DNA of 64,000 nt, taken from assembly GCA_040285745.1 (NCBI GenBank), contig JAUFOR010000005.1, positions 496,001-560,000 of the forward strand, given 5' to 3'. A program made the translations under genes and the position numbers. Shown here piece after piece: positions 1 through 9,900 of the stretch. Under the pieces are notes generated by a model that searched no databases, was not told the DNA's origin, and saw nothing but the letters and a program-made list of their open reading frames with translations. The DNA is from Barthelona sp. PCE. Lineage: Eukaryota; Metamonada: BaSk clade. Each line of letters opens with the position of its first letter. Within the stretch, counting starts at the first letter, position 1.

Positions 1-147
1 GTTTTCCTTGTGCAACAAGATGTCAAGCAATTGATTTGAACCACGCTTTGCGAAACGCATAATTTCCTCGTTAAATTCCTCTAAGTTCGCTGTGATGCGA
101 AAATTCTCCTTGAGTTCGTGTACAACCTCGCTGAGATAGTATATCAT
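1..147 (-). CDS. partial hypothetical protein, cut by left edge
   Basis: An open frame on the minus strand runs off the left edge. The first ATG in the frame is at 147 and gives a helical, charged peptide (MIYYLSEVVHELKENF..., then ITANLEEFNEEIMRFAKRG). The frame stays open upstream of this ATG to about 219 and there encodes a hydrophobic stretch (VILSFSTFVNFLG), so the real start or a 3' splice site could lie further upstream. No family is recognised. The sequence reads like protein and not random translation, but only about 49 residues are visible, so existence and start are tentative. Confidence 0.4.
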   Translation of the reverse strand, partial: MIYYLSEVVHELKENFRITANLEEFNEEIMRFAKRGSNQLLDILLHKEN

Positions 148-574
148 GCCCAAAAAGTTGACAAATGTCGAGAAAGAGAGTATAACGTGAAAACATGTAT
201 TTTGGGGAATTTTCCAGATTCATGTATGGTTTTAAGCATTTTAGACTGCTTTTCAATCTGTAAAATGGTGTTAATGTGAATCAAGATAAGTAATCAAAAT
301 AAACATGCACATTATTGCATTATATCAATAGTATCACTCATGTATGCTGTTTATATGTGGTATGCGTGGATATTGTGATACAAAACTTAGATTTTTTCAA
401 AAAAATGGTATTGTATTTGTGCAGGTTTGCTATTTGCTATTATTTTTCTATTTGTTCCGCATACTATGGGATTATGTCCATTTGAAAATTGATAAGGGAA
501 ATTAGAATAACTATAAGAACCACCACACAACAGTCAGTTTATGTTTTACCGTTCTCACTCCTTTTCCAAATATA
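148..574. other. intergenic region, AT-rich
   Basis: No convincing gene is seen between the left-edge frame and the first complete gene. The stretch is AT-rich and ends with a pyrimidine-rich element just before the ATG at 575. Confidence 0.6.
558..567 (+). promoter_or_regulatory. pyrimidine-rich initiator-like element
   Basis: CTCCTTTTCC lies 7 nt before the ATG of the 1,495-residue gene. Near-identical elements precede many other starts in this window, so it is read as a probable transcription initiator; this is inferred from recurrence only. Confidence 0.5.
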
Positions 575-3500
575 ATGGGTACTCCCTCTGAACTAATCGG
601 AAGGTGGATCCAGTATCTAAGCACAAAAAGCGAAAAAGCATTGGATGACAGATTGAAACTCAGCGCTGTTGAAGCTATTAGCTCTAAGTTAGAGTTAAAC
701 ACCCTAAGGGTCGAGCAATTACTGCAAACAGATGACTTTGTTTATGCGCTTTTGTTTTCTATGCATCCTAATCACACATTTCAGAAAGTTCAACCTCAAT
801 TGTTTTTAGAGCATCGTTCACAGTTTTTGGGCCACGCATTTGGTATCCTCCGCCACATTGTATGCACTGCAGACGGTGCAGATGTTTTTTCCAACGAACC
901 ATGCAAAGGTATTCAATGGTTAAAGGATTTTAAGAAAGTGCATCCTGTTTATGATAAAGATTGTGAAAATATAATCAGTACAGCACATCAGAACATGCGT
1001 CTGTTGGAGGAAAAGTTTGAAAAACAAGAAGAACAACCACAAAAACCTATTCGTAAACCACCATCTATTCCAAAAAATTTTGAAGTAGAAATACCAAATA
1101 TTCCTCAACCGATCACAAATACAATGTACTCAACCCTTGCATCTCAGCAAGAAGTTACGCATCAAATTTATTCAGAAAGTAATGAAGAAACTGATGTGTT
1201 TGTCAATGTTCCCACAAAATTCACAGAAGTTCTTGAATATTGGATTCAAATGAGTAAGGGTGTTGAATTCGATCATAAACTTATGCATGTTTTATTACAT
1301 TATCCCCTGGTTCAATTCCTACCTGACTCGGTTTTTAGAACAATATCTGAAAAATTTCAATCATATCTAACTGATATAGAGAAGGAAGATGAGCGCTTCA
1401 TTGGTGTCTATCCTAAGAAACTGTATACTGATATATCTGAAGAAGAAAAACTTGCATTAACAGTTGATCTGCTCAATTATTCAAGCTGTGTACAATTAGC
1501 CATTCAAACACGCCACATGGTGTCTGATAGCTGTCTACTACAGAATATTATTAACTCTCTCTTGATGTTTAGTCGATATCTTGAAATTTTACGTCGTAGT
1601 CCAATACATAAAGAAGATGTATTGGAGTTGTTGAATCGATCTGTAACTAATGAGAGAAGACATATTTATACTGTGTATGAATTAAGCCTTTTACCGTCAA
1701 AAATTTCAAGCAAAATATGTTTGGATTTGTTTTTAATCTTCAACCAACATGGATATCCAGCAATCGAGGGGATAATCGATATGCTTATCAAACCTAATGG
1801 TGATTTTTGCTCTGAAAATGATTATCTAATTTATTTATTACGCAGTTGTTTTTTAAAAGACTTGACTGAACGCAATGCTTCATTTAAGTTACTTTTGAAT
1901 CAATTTGCCCACATTAATATGATTTCAGAGCTTAATCATCGAGATTTTTTGAATTTCTTTGTTTCTTTAGAAAAGTCAAATTTGCAATTATTAGAGAGGT
2001 ACTCACCTGAAGTACATAGTGTACAACGTTCCGCACAGCTACTACAGGATGACTTTGATGGACTGCTTAATCATACGACTGAAGCATTAGCAAGACACAC
2101 ACCTTTGCTTCAAATTTCACAAATTATTGCAACGTGGTCTAGTTGCGTGATTACCCTTGCTGACGAGGGCGCGCATGACCAGCTGTTGGAAGTTCATTCC
2201 GCATTTGTTGGTGGTCTTACAAATGGTATTCATGGAGTGGAGGCTCAGCATATTATTATTCGTTTTATAGCGTGTCTTGTGTTTTATGGCACATTTAATG
2301 TTGATTTTGTACCCAACTATATCAGATACATCCATTCAGCAGATAAACAAGTAAGTTTTTCAGCATTGTATATTCTAGGAAGAATTCTATTCCCTCTTGA
2401 CATTGAAATTGATAAATCTATATTCTTTGTACCACATTCTTTGTTCCACCACAGCGGAATCACCCCTTCAAAACTGTTTAAGGATGAACCCAATTCAGAA
2501 GAGGTGTTTTCTTATTTCTTCAATAGTCTTGTTGCTGATGAACCGATTCATTGTGTCACTCATACATACGAACAGATCATGGCTGAGACGAAACGGGTGT
2601 ATCGGGCTGTTTCAGACATGACCCAATTCGAAGATATGAAAGCTCTGTATCGAAATGATTTTCCCAGTTTTGTTCATGAACTTGATGTGATTATCAACGC
2701 ATACGAGAGTTTGCTACCAGATGAAGAGCAACTTATGGAGTTTAAAAAGGCACTGATCCGTTCTATTCTGGATGTTTCAGACGTCGATGTATTACATTGT
2801 CTTCAACGTCAGGTTGATCCAACTCATACAATTGACGCAATTATGTTCCATAACATGTACATGCCCGAGGTGCTAGATGCACAGATCAGCGAGTGCGTTG
2901 CCATATTGTTATCTATTCATTTAGATGATGATCATTTTCAAATGTCACTTCGATTGATTCACGAGATGTTCACAAGATCACAGCCCAGCAGTGTTTTGGA
3001 CAATGTATCTGTAAGATTATTTGAGATTGTGTGTTCACGGTTAACAAAGTTCAATATTGATGCTTTTGTGAGTGTTTTAATTGATGCACTCAAATTATCT
3101 TTGTTCTCCAAGCCAACACCGGAAGATATCATGAGATACACAGACAGGACAGTCTCACCACTGTTTGACAATACCTCAATTGATTATCCCGTGCGATTAT
3201 CCGTGTTACAGCAATTGTTCTCTTTTTTAACTGATTTCATTTCATCGAGTCACCCCGCAGATGTCCGCCCCGTCATTTGTGAACTAGAGGAGCTGACCAT
3301 GATGCTTTTCAAATCGTTTTCTGTTTGGCATGTCACGTTACCTATTATGGAGTACATCACGAGCTTCTTTTCAGTTTTTTGCCCCCTAACCAAGGGTGAT
3401 TGTGGTTTCCTGATGTCTGTGTTTGAGTATAGTGTGTCTATCAACGAACCTGTGTTCTCAAGGTTAATACCCATGCTTTCATCAGATGAACTGAGCACTT

Positions 3501-5062
3501 CTGACATGTACACAGTTACATTGTATGCATTGAACGACCTTTGCCCTGAAGAAAGCGTTGAACAATGCGTTCAGCTGCTATTGGGACTTGAATTACAACC
3601 CAATTTATTGCTCGTCGAACACAATGAACAGACATTGATGTGTAAGTTCTTCTACAACTTGTGGCTGATATGCGATGCGTTCCTGAAGGATAACTCTGAA
3701 ATGGATGATGACGAAATGGACCAAATGGAATATGTTGTTGAGAACTGTTTGGAGGCTATTCAATCGTCTTTTTTCATACAGTTTTTATTGGAGAATGATA
3801 CAATAGCTCTTGTCCGTCTTTGCTACGCGTATCCTCGCCTGGTGTACATGCTCAAAACACACAATTACTGTACTATTATTGAGTCAGCTGTTGGTTCAAT
3901 TAAGAATTATCAGGACTGGTTTGTGTTGATGTCATTCATGAGGCCTATACACAAGGACATCACCAATGTCGCGTTCAAAACCATATGTGAGCGAATGTGT
4001 ACCGATCTGGAGAAGGAATTTAAGGCTTTATACAGTTTAGAAGATGAAGAAGTTGATTTTAACAGGGTAATCACAATCACAAACTGTTTGCACTTTGTGT
4101 ATACTGAGCTCAATATGAGTGAGAAGAGTTCAATGAAGACATTCATTGTCCAACGTATTGTGCGGCTTTTTAACATGATCACGGGTGGTATTCACACCAA
4201 TGAGCAGCAAAGAAACGAGTTTATGATGTGTCACCTGATGGTTTTGGCATGTGACCTTACAGTATCACTGGCAAACAGTCTGGTTGAAGCGATTTTTTCA
4301 AAGTTTGATGTATTAAGTATTCCTATTGTTACATGCATGGGGTCTCTGTTCCTTGTTGTCAACCAAAAGAAGACAAGGGCATGTATATTCGACCATATGA
4401 TACAGAGACTTGATGATAGCTTATCACTGCTTTTAACAGGTGTTAAGGACTCTTCCGTTGAGTATTTCAGGGCAGACTGCACCGTGCGTGTTGTTTTATC
4501 GTACTTGAGTCAGTCAGAGGATGACATTCTTCTCAAAAAGTTGATGCGCCAGAACATTGCTTTTAAGCGATTCTTGGAACAACAGCAGATCGGCATAGAG
4601 AACATTTCGCTGTACATCGCATTCCTCATCTTCTATATTAAGGGTGATGCACGGTTTTTGAACGAAGATAATATTGCTGAACTTTTCTATGTCATTCGTA
4701 AGGCTCTAGCGACAGATCTATCTGAGGAACTCGTTGTGAGAACAGTGTTATTCGTGTACGTCAACGTTTTTGTCTTTACAAAGACACAAGGCAAGAACGT
4801 TAAGATGTTATCAATGCTATCAGATTGTATTGGTGCTGTTGTTGACTCTCACATAATCGAAGATACCGGGTTTGCACAAAAAGTTATTGATCTTGTTGTG
4901 GGTATTATAGAAGTCTTGGCCAACTATGCTGATTTGAGAATTGTAGTAACAAACACTCCATTAAAAGACAGTGTGGCGGACCTATTTGATACTGTTGAGT
5001 CCCTGGTGGATGGCGTGACCATTCCTAAGGCAATTGTTGAATTTATTGGTAACAAAGAATAG
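575..5062 (+). CDS. large alpha-helical protein, function unknown
   Basis: A single uninterrupted frame of 1,495 residues starting at an ATG just after a pyrimidine-rich element. The protein is almost entirely predicted helix: amphipathic segments with regularly spaced leucines run from about residue 190 to the end. This suggests an alpha-solenoid of HEAT/armadillo type, as in nucleoporins, transport receptors or large scaffolds. A short proline-rich linker (around residues 150-180, QKPIRKPPSIPKNFE) separates a small N-terminal helical region from the main body. There is an acidic patch near residue 1045 (EMDDDEMDQMEY). No signal peptide, membrane segment or catalytic motif is visible. No family could be named; the solenoid reading is inference from composition. 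Confidence 0.85.
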   Translation: MGTPSELIGRWIQYLSTKSEKALDDRLKLSAVEAISSKLELNTLRVEQLLQTDDFVYALLFSMHPNHTFQKVQPQLFLEHRSQFLGHAFGILRHIVCTADGADVFSNEPCKGIQWLKDFKKVHPVYDKDCENIISTAHQNMRLLEEKFEKQEEQPQKPIRKPPSIPKNFEVEIPNIPQPITNTMYSTLASQQEVTHQIYSESNEETDVFVNVPTKFTEVLEYWIQMSKGVEFDHKLMHVLLHYPLVQFLPDSVFRTISEKFQSYLTDIEKEDERFIGVYPKKLYTDISEEEKLALTVDLLNYSSCVQLAIQTRHMVSDSCLLQNIINSLLMFSRYLEILRRSPIHKEDVLELLNRSVTNERRHIYTVYELSLLPSKISSKICLDLFLIFNQHGYPAIEGIIDMLIKPNGDFCSENDYLIYLLRSCFLKDLTERNASFKLLLNQFAHINMISELNHRDFLNFFVSLEKSNLQLLERYSPEVHSVQRSAQLLQDDFDGLLNHTTEALARHTPLLQISQIIATWSSCVITLADEGAHDQLLEVHSAFVGGLTNGIHGVEAQHIIIRFIACLVFYGTFNVDFVPNYIRYIHSADKQVSFSALYILGRILFPLDIEIDKSIFFVPHSLFHHSGITPSKLFKDEPNSEEVFSYFFNSLVADEPIHCVTHTYEQIMAETKRVYRAVSDMTQFEDMKALYRNDFPSFVHELDVIINAYESLLPDEEQLMEFKKALIRSILDVSDVDVLHCLQRQVDPTHTIDAIMFHNMYMPEVLDAQISECVAILLSIHLDDDHFQMSLRLIHEMFTRSQPSSVLDNVSVRLFEIVCSRLTKFNIDAFVSVLIDALKLSLFSKPTPEDIMRYTDRTVSPLFDNTSIDYPVRLSVLQQLFSFLTDFISSSHPADVRPVICELEELTMMLFKSFSVWHVTLPIMEYITSFFSVFCPLTKGDCGFLMSVFEYSVSINEPVFSRLIPMLSSDELSTSDMYTVTLYALNDLCPEESVEQCVQLLLGLELQPNLLLVEHNEQTLMCKFFYNLWLICDAFLKDNSEMDDDEMDQMEYVVENCLEAIQSSFFIQFLLENDTIALVRLCYAYPRLVYMLKTHNYCTIIESAVGSIKNYQDWFVLMSFMRPIHKDITNVAFKTICERMCTDLEKEFKALYSLEDEEVDFNRVITITNCLHFVYTELNMSEKSSMKTFIVQRIVRLFNMITGGIHTNEQQRNEFMMCHLMVLACDLTVSLANSLVEAIFSKFDVLSIPIVTCMGSLFLVVNQKKTRACIFDHMIQRLDDSLSLLLTGVKDSSVEYFRADCTVRVVLSYLSQSEDDILLKKLMRQNIAFKRFLEQQQIGIENISLYIAFLIFYIKGDARFLNEDNIAELFYVIRKALATDLSEELVVRTVLFVYVNVFVFTKTQGKNVKMLSMLSDCIGAVVDSHIIEDTGFAQKVIDLVVGIIEVLANYADLRIVVTNTPLKDSVADLFDTVESLVDGVTIPKAIVEFIGNKE

Positions 5063-5299
5063 GAAATCAGCGTAACAGTGTTGTTGACCAACTTTTGCAC
5101 ATTTTCATGGTGTTTTGGGACGAAATCACCCATAATTGTCAGTGTGGCGACCCACAGATTTGATAAAGAATTCCAAGATTGTGAAATAATAGGATGATCG
5201 ATTTTCTCTACAAACATCATCATCATCGAACATGTGCAGTACTGCTTTCGTTTTGAGATGCAAATAAACCCATAACATTAAAATTGTGCTTTTAATATT

Positions 5300-5311
5300 T
5301 TCTCCTTTTCC
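5300..5311 (+). promoter_or_regulatory. pyrimidine-rich initiator-like element of NAPRT
   Basis: TTCTCCTTTTCC ends 4 nt before the ATG at 5316. It matches the element before the gene at 575 and supports choosing this ATG over the in-frame GTG upstream. Confidence 0.5.
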
Positions 5312-5315
5312 AACC

Positions 5316-6911
5316 ATGCAACAAGAACTGAATCAGAAGGAACTGAAACCTTCGCCGTATGTCCGTGCCCTACTGACTGACTTGTACCAGTTAACGATGA
5401 CAGCAAGTTATTATACAACAAATATGGGGCAAACCGATGCATCATTTGATCTCTTTTTCCGAAGCTGTCCGTTTAAGGGCGAGTTCACCGTGTTTGCGGG
5501 ATTAGATGAGTGTGTACATTTCTTAAAGACATTTTCTTTTACTGACGATGATATTGAGTATCTAAAGACGATCATGACAGGCCTGGACCCTGAGTTCTTT
5601 GACTGGCTCAAGTCAATCGACCCTACAATGATCGAATTCCGTTCAATGCAGCACGGAACAATTTGTTTCCCGTATGAGCCTCTTATTACCGTCAGTGGTC
5701 CCCTTGCTGTATGCCAGATCATTGAGACGACGCTTCTGAACCTCGTTAACTTCTCAAGCCTCATTGCTACCAACGCTTGTCGCCATCGTTTGCTGGCTGG
5801 TGAAGAAAAAGTTCTAATGGAATTTGGTTTACGACGTGCACAAGGCCCCGCCGGTGCAATGTTCGCCTCAAAGTACAGTATCGTCGGTGGTTTTGACGGT
5901 ACCAGTAACGTACAGGCAGGTAAGGACTTTAACTTAAAGACGGTTGGTACACATGCACACTCTTACGTCACCGCTTTCACATGTCTGGATGATGTTAACG
6001 AGGCAGCCATCACCAAGTTCAACAAAAAGAACAATGTTGATTTCGTACAGAGCGTATTGGCTCATAGAGAACGTCTTGGTTTTACTCACACTAATGATGG
6101 CGAGCTTGCTGCCTTTATCTCATACGGTATCACGTTCCCCGATGGGTTCCTCGCTTTGGTCGACACGTACGACACCATTTTGTCAGGTGTGCCTAATTTC
6201 CTATGTGTTGCATGTGCTTTGCATGATCTGGGTTATTTCCCTCTGGGCATTCGTCTTGACAGTGGTGATCTCGCTCAGTTGTCCAAGGATGCTCGTGAAC
6301 TTTATAAAAAAGTCTTCCCTGATCCAGAGTTCCACACAAAGATGCGTATCATCGCCTCCAACGATATCTGCGAGGAGGCTTTGCGTGAAATGAACAAGGC
6401 AGGTCATGAGATTGATGTTTTTGGCATTGGAACTCATTTAGTTACTTGTAAGGCATGCCCTGCCTTGGGCGGTGTGTACAAACTAGTTGCTATCCACGGT
6501 GAGCCGCGCATTAAGCTCAGTGAGAATTGGGCAAAAACCAGTATCCCCGGCAAGAAGAATTTATACAGATTGTTTAACGATGAGGGCAAGGCATTCGCTG
6601 ATATCATTTGCACAGGTGACGAGGAGTTACAGCTTGGGGAAGGTTTGTACTATGCAACTCACAACCACGAGGATGTTCACACCATCAATGTTAAGGATCA
6701 TGTTAACTTGCTGACTTATACTAACGAATTAGGCGGGTTCCCTGAGATTGAACCGTACACCGAAACCCGTAACAAGGTGATTGAGCAGACTAAGAATTTT
6801 GCGGTTGATTGTTTTGTTGATGGAGTTGAGAAGTATCCTGTTTTACTGTCTCAGAAAGCAAAGGATCTGATGACATATTTAGCTGAGAAGGAGCGTGCAA
6901 GATTGGAATAA
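5316..6911 (+). CDS. NAPRT: nicotinate phosphoribosyltransferase
   Basis: First step of the Preiss-Handler route to NAD: joins nicotinate to PRPP with ATP hydrolysis, giving nicotinate mononucleotide (EC 6.3.4.21), in the cytosol. The 531-residue protein has the expected length for the eukaryotic enzyme. Family signatures are clear: LLTDLYQLTMTASYY near the N-terminus, the EFGLRRAQGPAGA block around residue 170, GTHAHS around 211 with the catalytic-region histidine, LDSGDLAQLS around 314, and VFGIGTHLVTC followed by GGVYKLVA in the C-terminal barrel region. The frame also runs upstream through a GTG at 5286, but the first ATG is at 5316 directly after the initiator-like element. The gene is compact and richer in GC than its upstream neighbour. 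It indicates NAD salvage from nicotinate. Confidence 0.95.
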   Translation: MQQELNQKELKPSPYVRALLTDLYQLTMTASYYTTNMGQTDASFDLFFRSCPFKGEFTVFAGLDECVHFLKTFSFTDDDIEYLKTIMTGLDPEFFDWLKSIDPTMIEFRSMQHGTICFPYEPLITVSGPLAVCQIIETTLLNLVNFSSLIATNACRHRLLAGEEKVLMEFGLRRAQGPAGAMFASKYSIVGGFDGTSNVQAGKDFNLKTVGTHAHSYVTAFTCLDDVNEAAITKFNKKNNVDFVQSVLAHRERLGFTHTNDGELAAFISYGITFPDGFLALVDTYDTILSGVPNFLCVACALHDLGYFPLGIRLDSGDLAQLSKDARELYKKVFPDPEFHTKMRIIASNDICEEALREMNKAGHEIDVFGIGTHLVTCKACPALGGVYKLVAIHGEPRIKLSENWAKTSIPGKKNLYRLFNDEGKAFADIICTGDEELQLGEGLYYATHNHEDVHTINVKDHVNLLTYTNELGGFPEIEPYTETRNKVIEQTKNFAVDCFVDGVEKYPVLLSQKAKDLMTYLAEKERARLE

Positions 6912-6981
6912 AGTGCTGAGTTGTTTTTTTGCAGATAACTTACAATAGGATATTTTACTTACAGCGAGATAAATCATTCAC

Positions 6982-9900
6982 TCAGTTAAGGGATATTCTC
7001 AAAATTTCCACTTTCATACGCCTTGCAGAGTCAGGCACGCGTAGCACATGCTCTGCCAACCCAACCGAAACGCCTAACAAAGCACTGGGCTGCAAAACAA
7101 CAGAAATATCGTGGACACTCCTATAGTCGCCAAATAGCCACTCAGCAACCTTCTTGATACATTCACCGGTCATATCGGCCAGCATGGCTTCCAACTGTTC
7201 CCTTATATCCACAGGAACAGCATCATCGTATTTCAAACAATCGCAAACAGCTGCAGCCGAAATGGAAGGCTCGCGACACACAATATTTTTAACGTCGTGG
7301 AAGGACATCCCGGTGAAGTGGGCAGCAGCGAAGTTAGTGGCGTGAAATGCTCGGTGCAAACGAGCGGATAACTCAAGATTTGCGTTTTCTTTGAAGAAGC
7401 TCTCAGCAACACTATGATCCTTTTCGATGTTCATCGATGCGTATATTGAGGGGTACACACGCGAAAATACATCTTCACTTAGCAATTCGCTGTGGTCTTT
7501 GCTTATCGCGTTGAGCAGAAAATTACCAATTTGTGAATCATCAACCGGAACACCGAAAATCAGACAGCTGTACACGAAACCGACAAGGGCAAGAGCGCTG
7601 GCCTCACAAAATGCAGGAAGCAGCGTATTGCTCTGGATGTAGTCAGCAAAGCACTCTAACGACATCTCATCACCATCGGTCTTCAATCTGACGCCAAAGA
7701 ACTCATCAGAGTCCATGAACGACGTGAAATCCCCAAACACACGAATGAAGAACGCATCAAGCGGTTCATCAGATCTCTGCTCATATGCAATTGGCGACAG
7801 ATCCTGCTTTGAAAGAGCGTGCCTGACGATATTGTCTCGCAGACCGCCACCGCCGCTGGTTTTCCACTCGTGGAGTGCGAGCTCAAAGATGGACGGGCGG
7901 TAATGTGGCAGTAATGTGATGCATCTGTTGAACAGATCTGAGTGGGTTGTGTTGCTGCCAAACAGGTAGAGCAGAGTCTTTCCCAGGGCGAACACATCGC
8001 TCATTGTGGTATGCGGCTGGCCATAACTCAGCACCTCAGGGGCGACAAAGCCCACGGTACCAACCATGGTTGTACCCAACAAAGTCTGGGCGGTGTCCAC
8101 GCTCACCCCAAAGTCGCACAGCTTGACGGTGGGGTTGCTGCCGTCGTCGTCGCAGAACACGAGGACGTTCTGGGGTTTGAGATCGCGCAGCAGGATACCG
8201 TTGGCATGAACGAAAAATACGCACTGTACAAGCTGGTGTGCCAAAGAGTTACGTGTCTCTGAGCTGATATCCGGGAAGCGCGCGACGTAATCAAATAGAT
8301 CAAATGGGGCACGCTCAAGCTCCAGGCATACAAAATCTACATACAGCTCATTTTCCTCGAGCGACGCTACGAACACAACGTTCTTGAGAGATACGATACA
8401 CGGGCTTGTCTTTGTTAGGACGCGCAGTTCCTTGCGCAGTGTTTTGATGTTAAGTTCATAATCACCATCGTATTCGTCGCTGACACAGAAGCACTTCAGG
8501 AGCTTGTCATCCTGCTTGATGATACAGTTATCAAGTGACATGTGCTCGAATTCACCGTTGAGATATAAAGCAGAGCTGATCACGGTTGGCGGGAAAGGGA
8601 ACGCGATGTTGTCGAGGTGCAGCTTCTCCAACAGGGACTCGCAGTTGACGGAGAGCGAGACATCGTACCGCAACTGGTCCAGCTGGCTCCGAAGAGAGCT
8701 GAGCTCAGCACCGAGCGCCGCTTTAGCGTTGGTGAATCGATCATCAACAACGCGTTGCAGTCTGAGCGTGTAGCGCTTTAATCGGGATTCCAATGAGTTG
8801 AGCTTGTTTATGTCGACGGGCGTGTCCAGCTTCTTTCTCTTGCGCCGGCGTTTCTTCTGCTGCGCCAGTTGCACCTCCTTGAACTGCTCCATTTGCTGAA
8901 GAAGCGCGGTGCATGACTCGGTGAGGGGAGCGAGTGCGCTTGTGATATCGGTCAGTAGAAGGCACTGGCTGAACGCAATGAACAGATCGGAAGAAGCGCA
9001 CTTATCCATGAACTTAAAGTGTTCGTCGTATTTGCTGACTTCATCTTGCATTGTCAGGAACGTGTCCTCGCTCAGAACACCTGCCAGTGGGTACTGGTCA
9101 ACAATAGCTTGGAAGCGCTGCTTGACCGTTTCTGAGAGTGACGAAATGAATTTGTGAGAACGCTTGACAGCCTTCATGTTGGTGTAAAATATTATGCACT
9201 CGTTCAGACCGTCTGCCAGTTTCTGCATTCCATCCGGTGCAATATTAGCCGACAGGTCGTGGATTGCAGTGTAAGACGGCAATGTAATCAGCGAAAGTGT
9301 GACACAGCACTTACTGATGTAGATGCGCAGTTTCTCGACATCAGAAGCGCCCGAGTCTGCTACAACGGTGGCAAGGGTTGTGAGGGCAGTGTTGAGCTTC
9401 ATATTCGTGATCGCTTGTTCCTCAGCGTGTTTCTGCTGCATCGATGTTATTTGCTCGTCGTATAAGTTTTTCATTGATGATATTTGTTCATCATTCTGCT
9501 TCTTCATTGTAGTGATTTGTTCATCGTTCTGCTGTTTCATCGCAGTGATTTGCTCTCTGAACATAGCTTCCATTTCAACAATCTTGGAGTTAACAAGAAC
9601 ATCCATTGCTGCAAGGCGGTTGGACATGGTTACAATCGAAAGATCAGTGGTGCACAGCGCATGCTCTCCCTTTCCATCAGGTTGCCAGTTATAAAGATAT
9701 CTGCTTCCGGTATTTGTTGTTATTTTAAATACAATAGGGTCAACTTGGTTTAGTATGACATCGGAAACACTACTATCGAGGAAAGACAACGACAATTGGA
9801 GTACATTGTTTCTAGGTGTGATACAGACGCAATTAGAATCATGAAAAATAAATATATGATCATTGTGCTTAATACAATCGCATGCTGAAACATATTCCAC

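Noticed and set aside
71-256. A 61-codon minus-strand frame at the left edge
   Set aside because: An overlapping frame on the same strand gives a more protein-like sequence and runs off the edge; both cannot be real.
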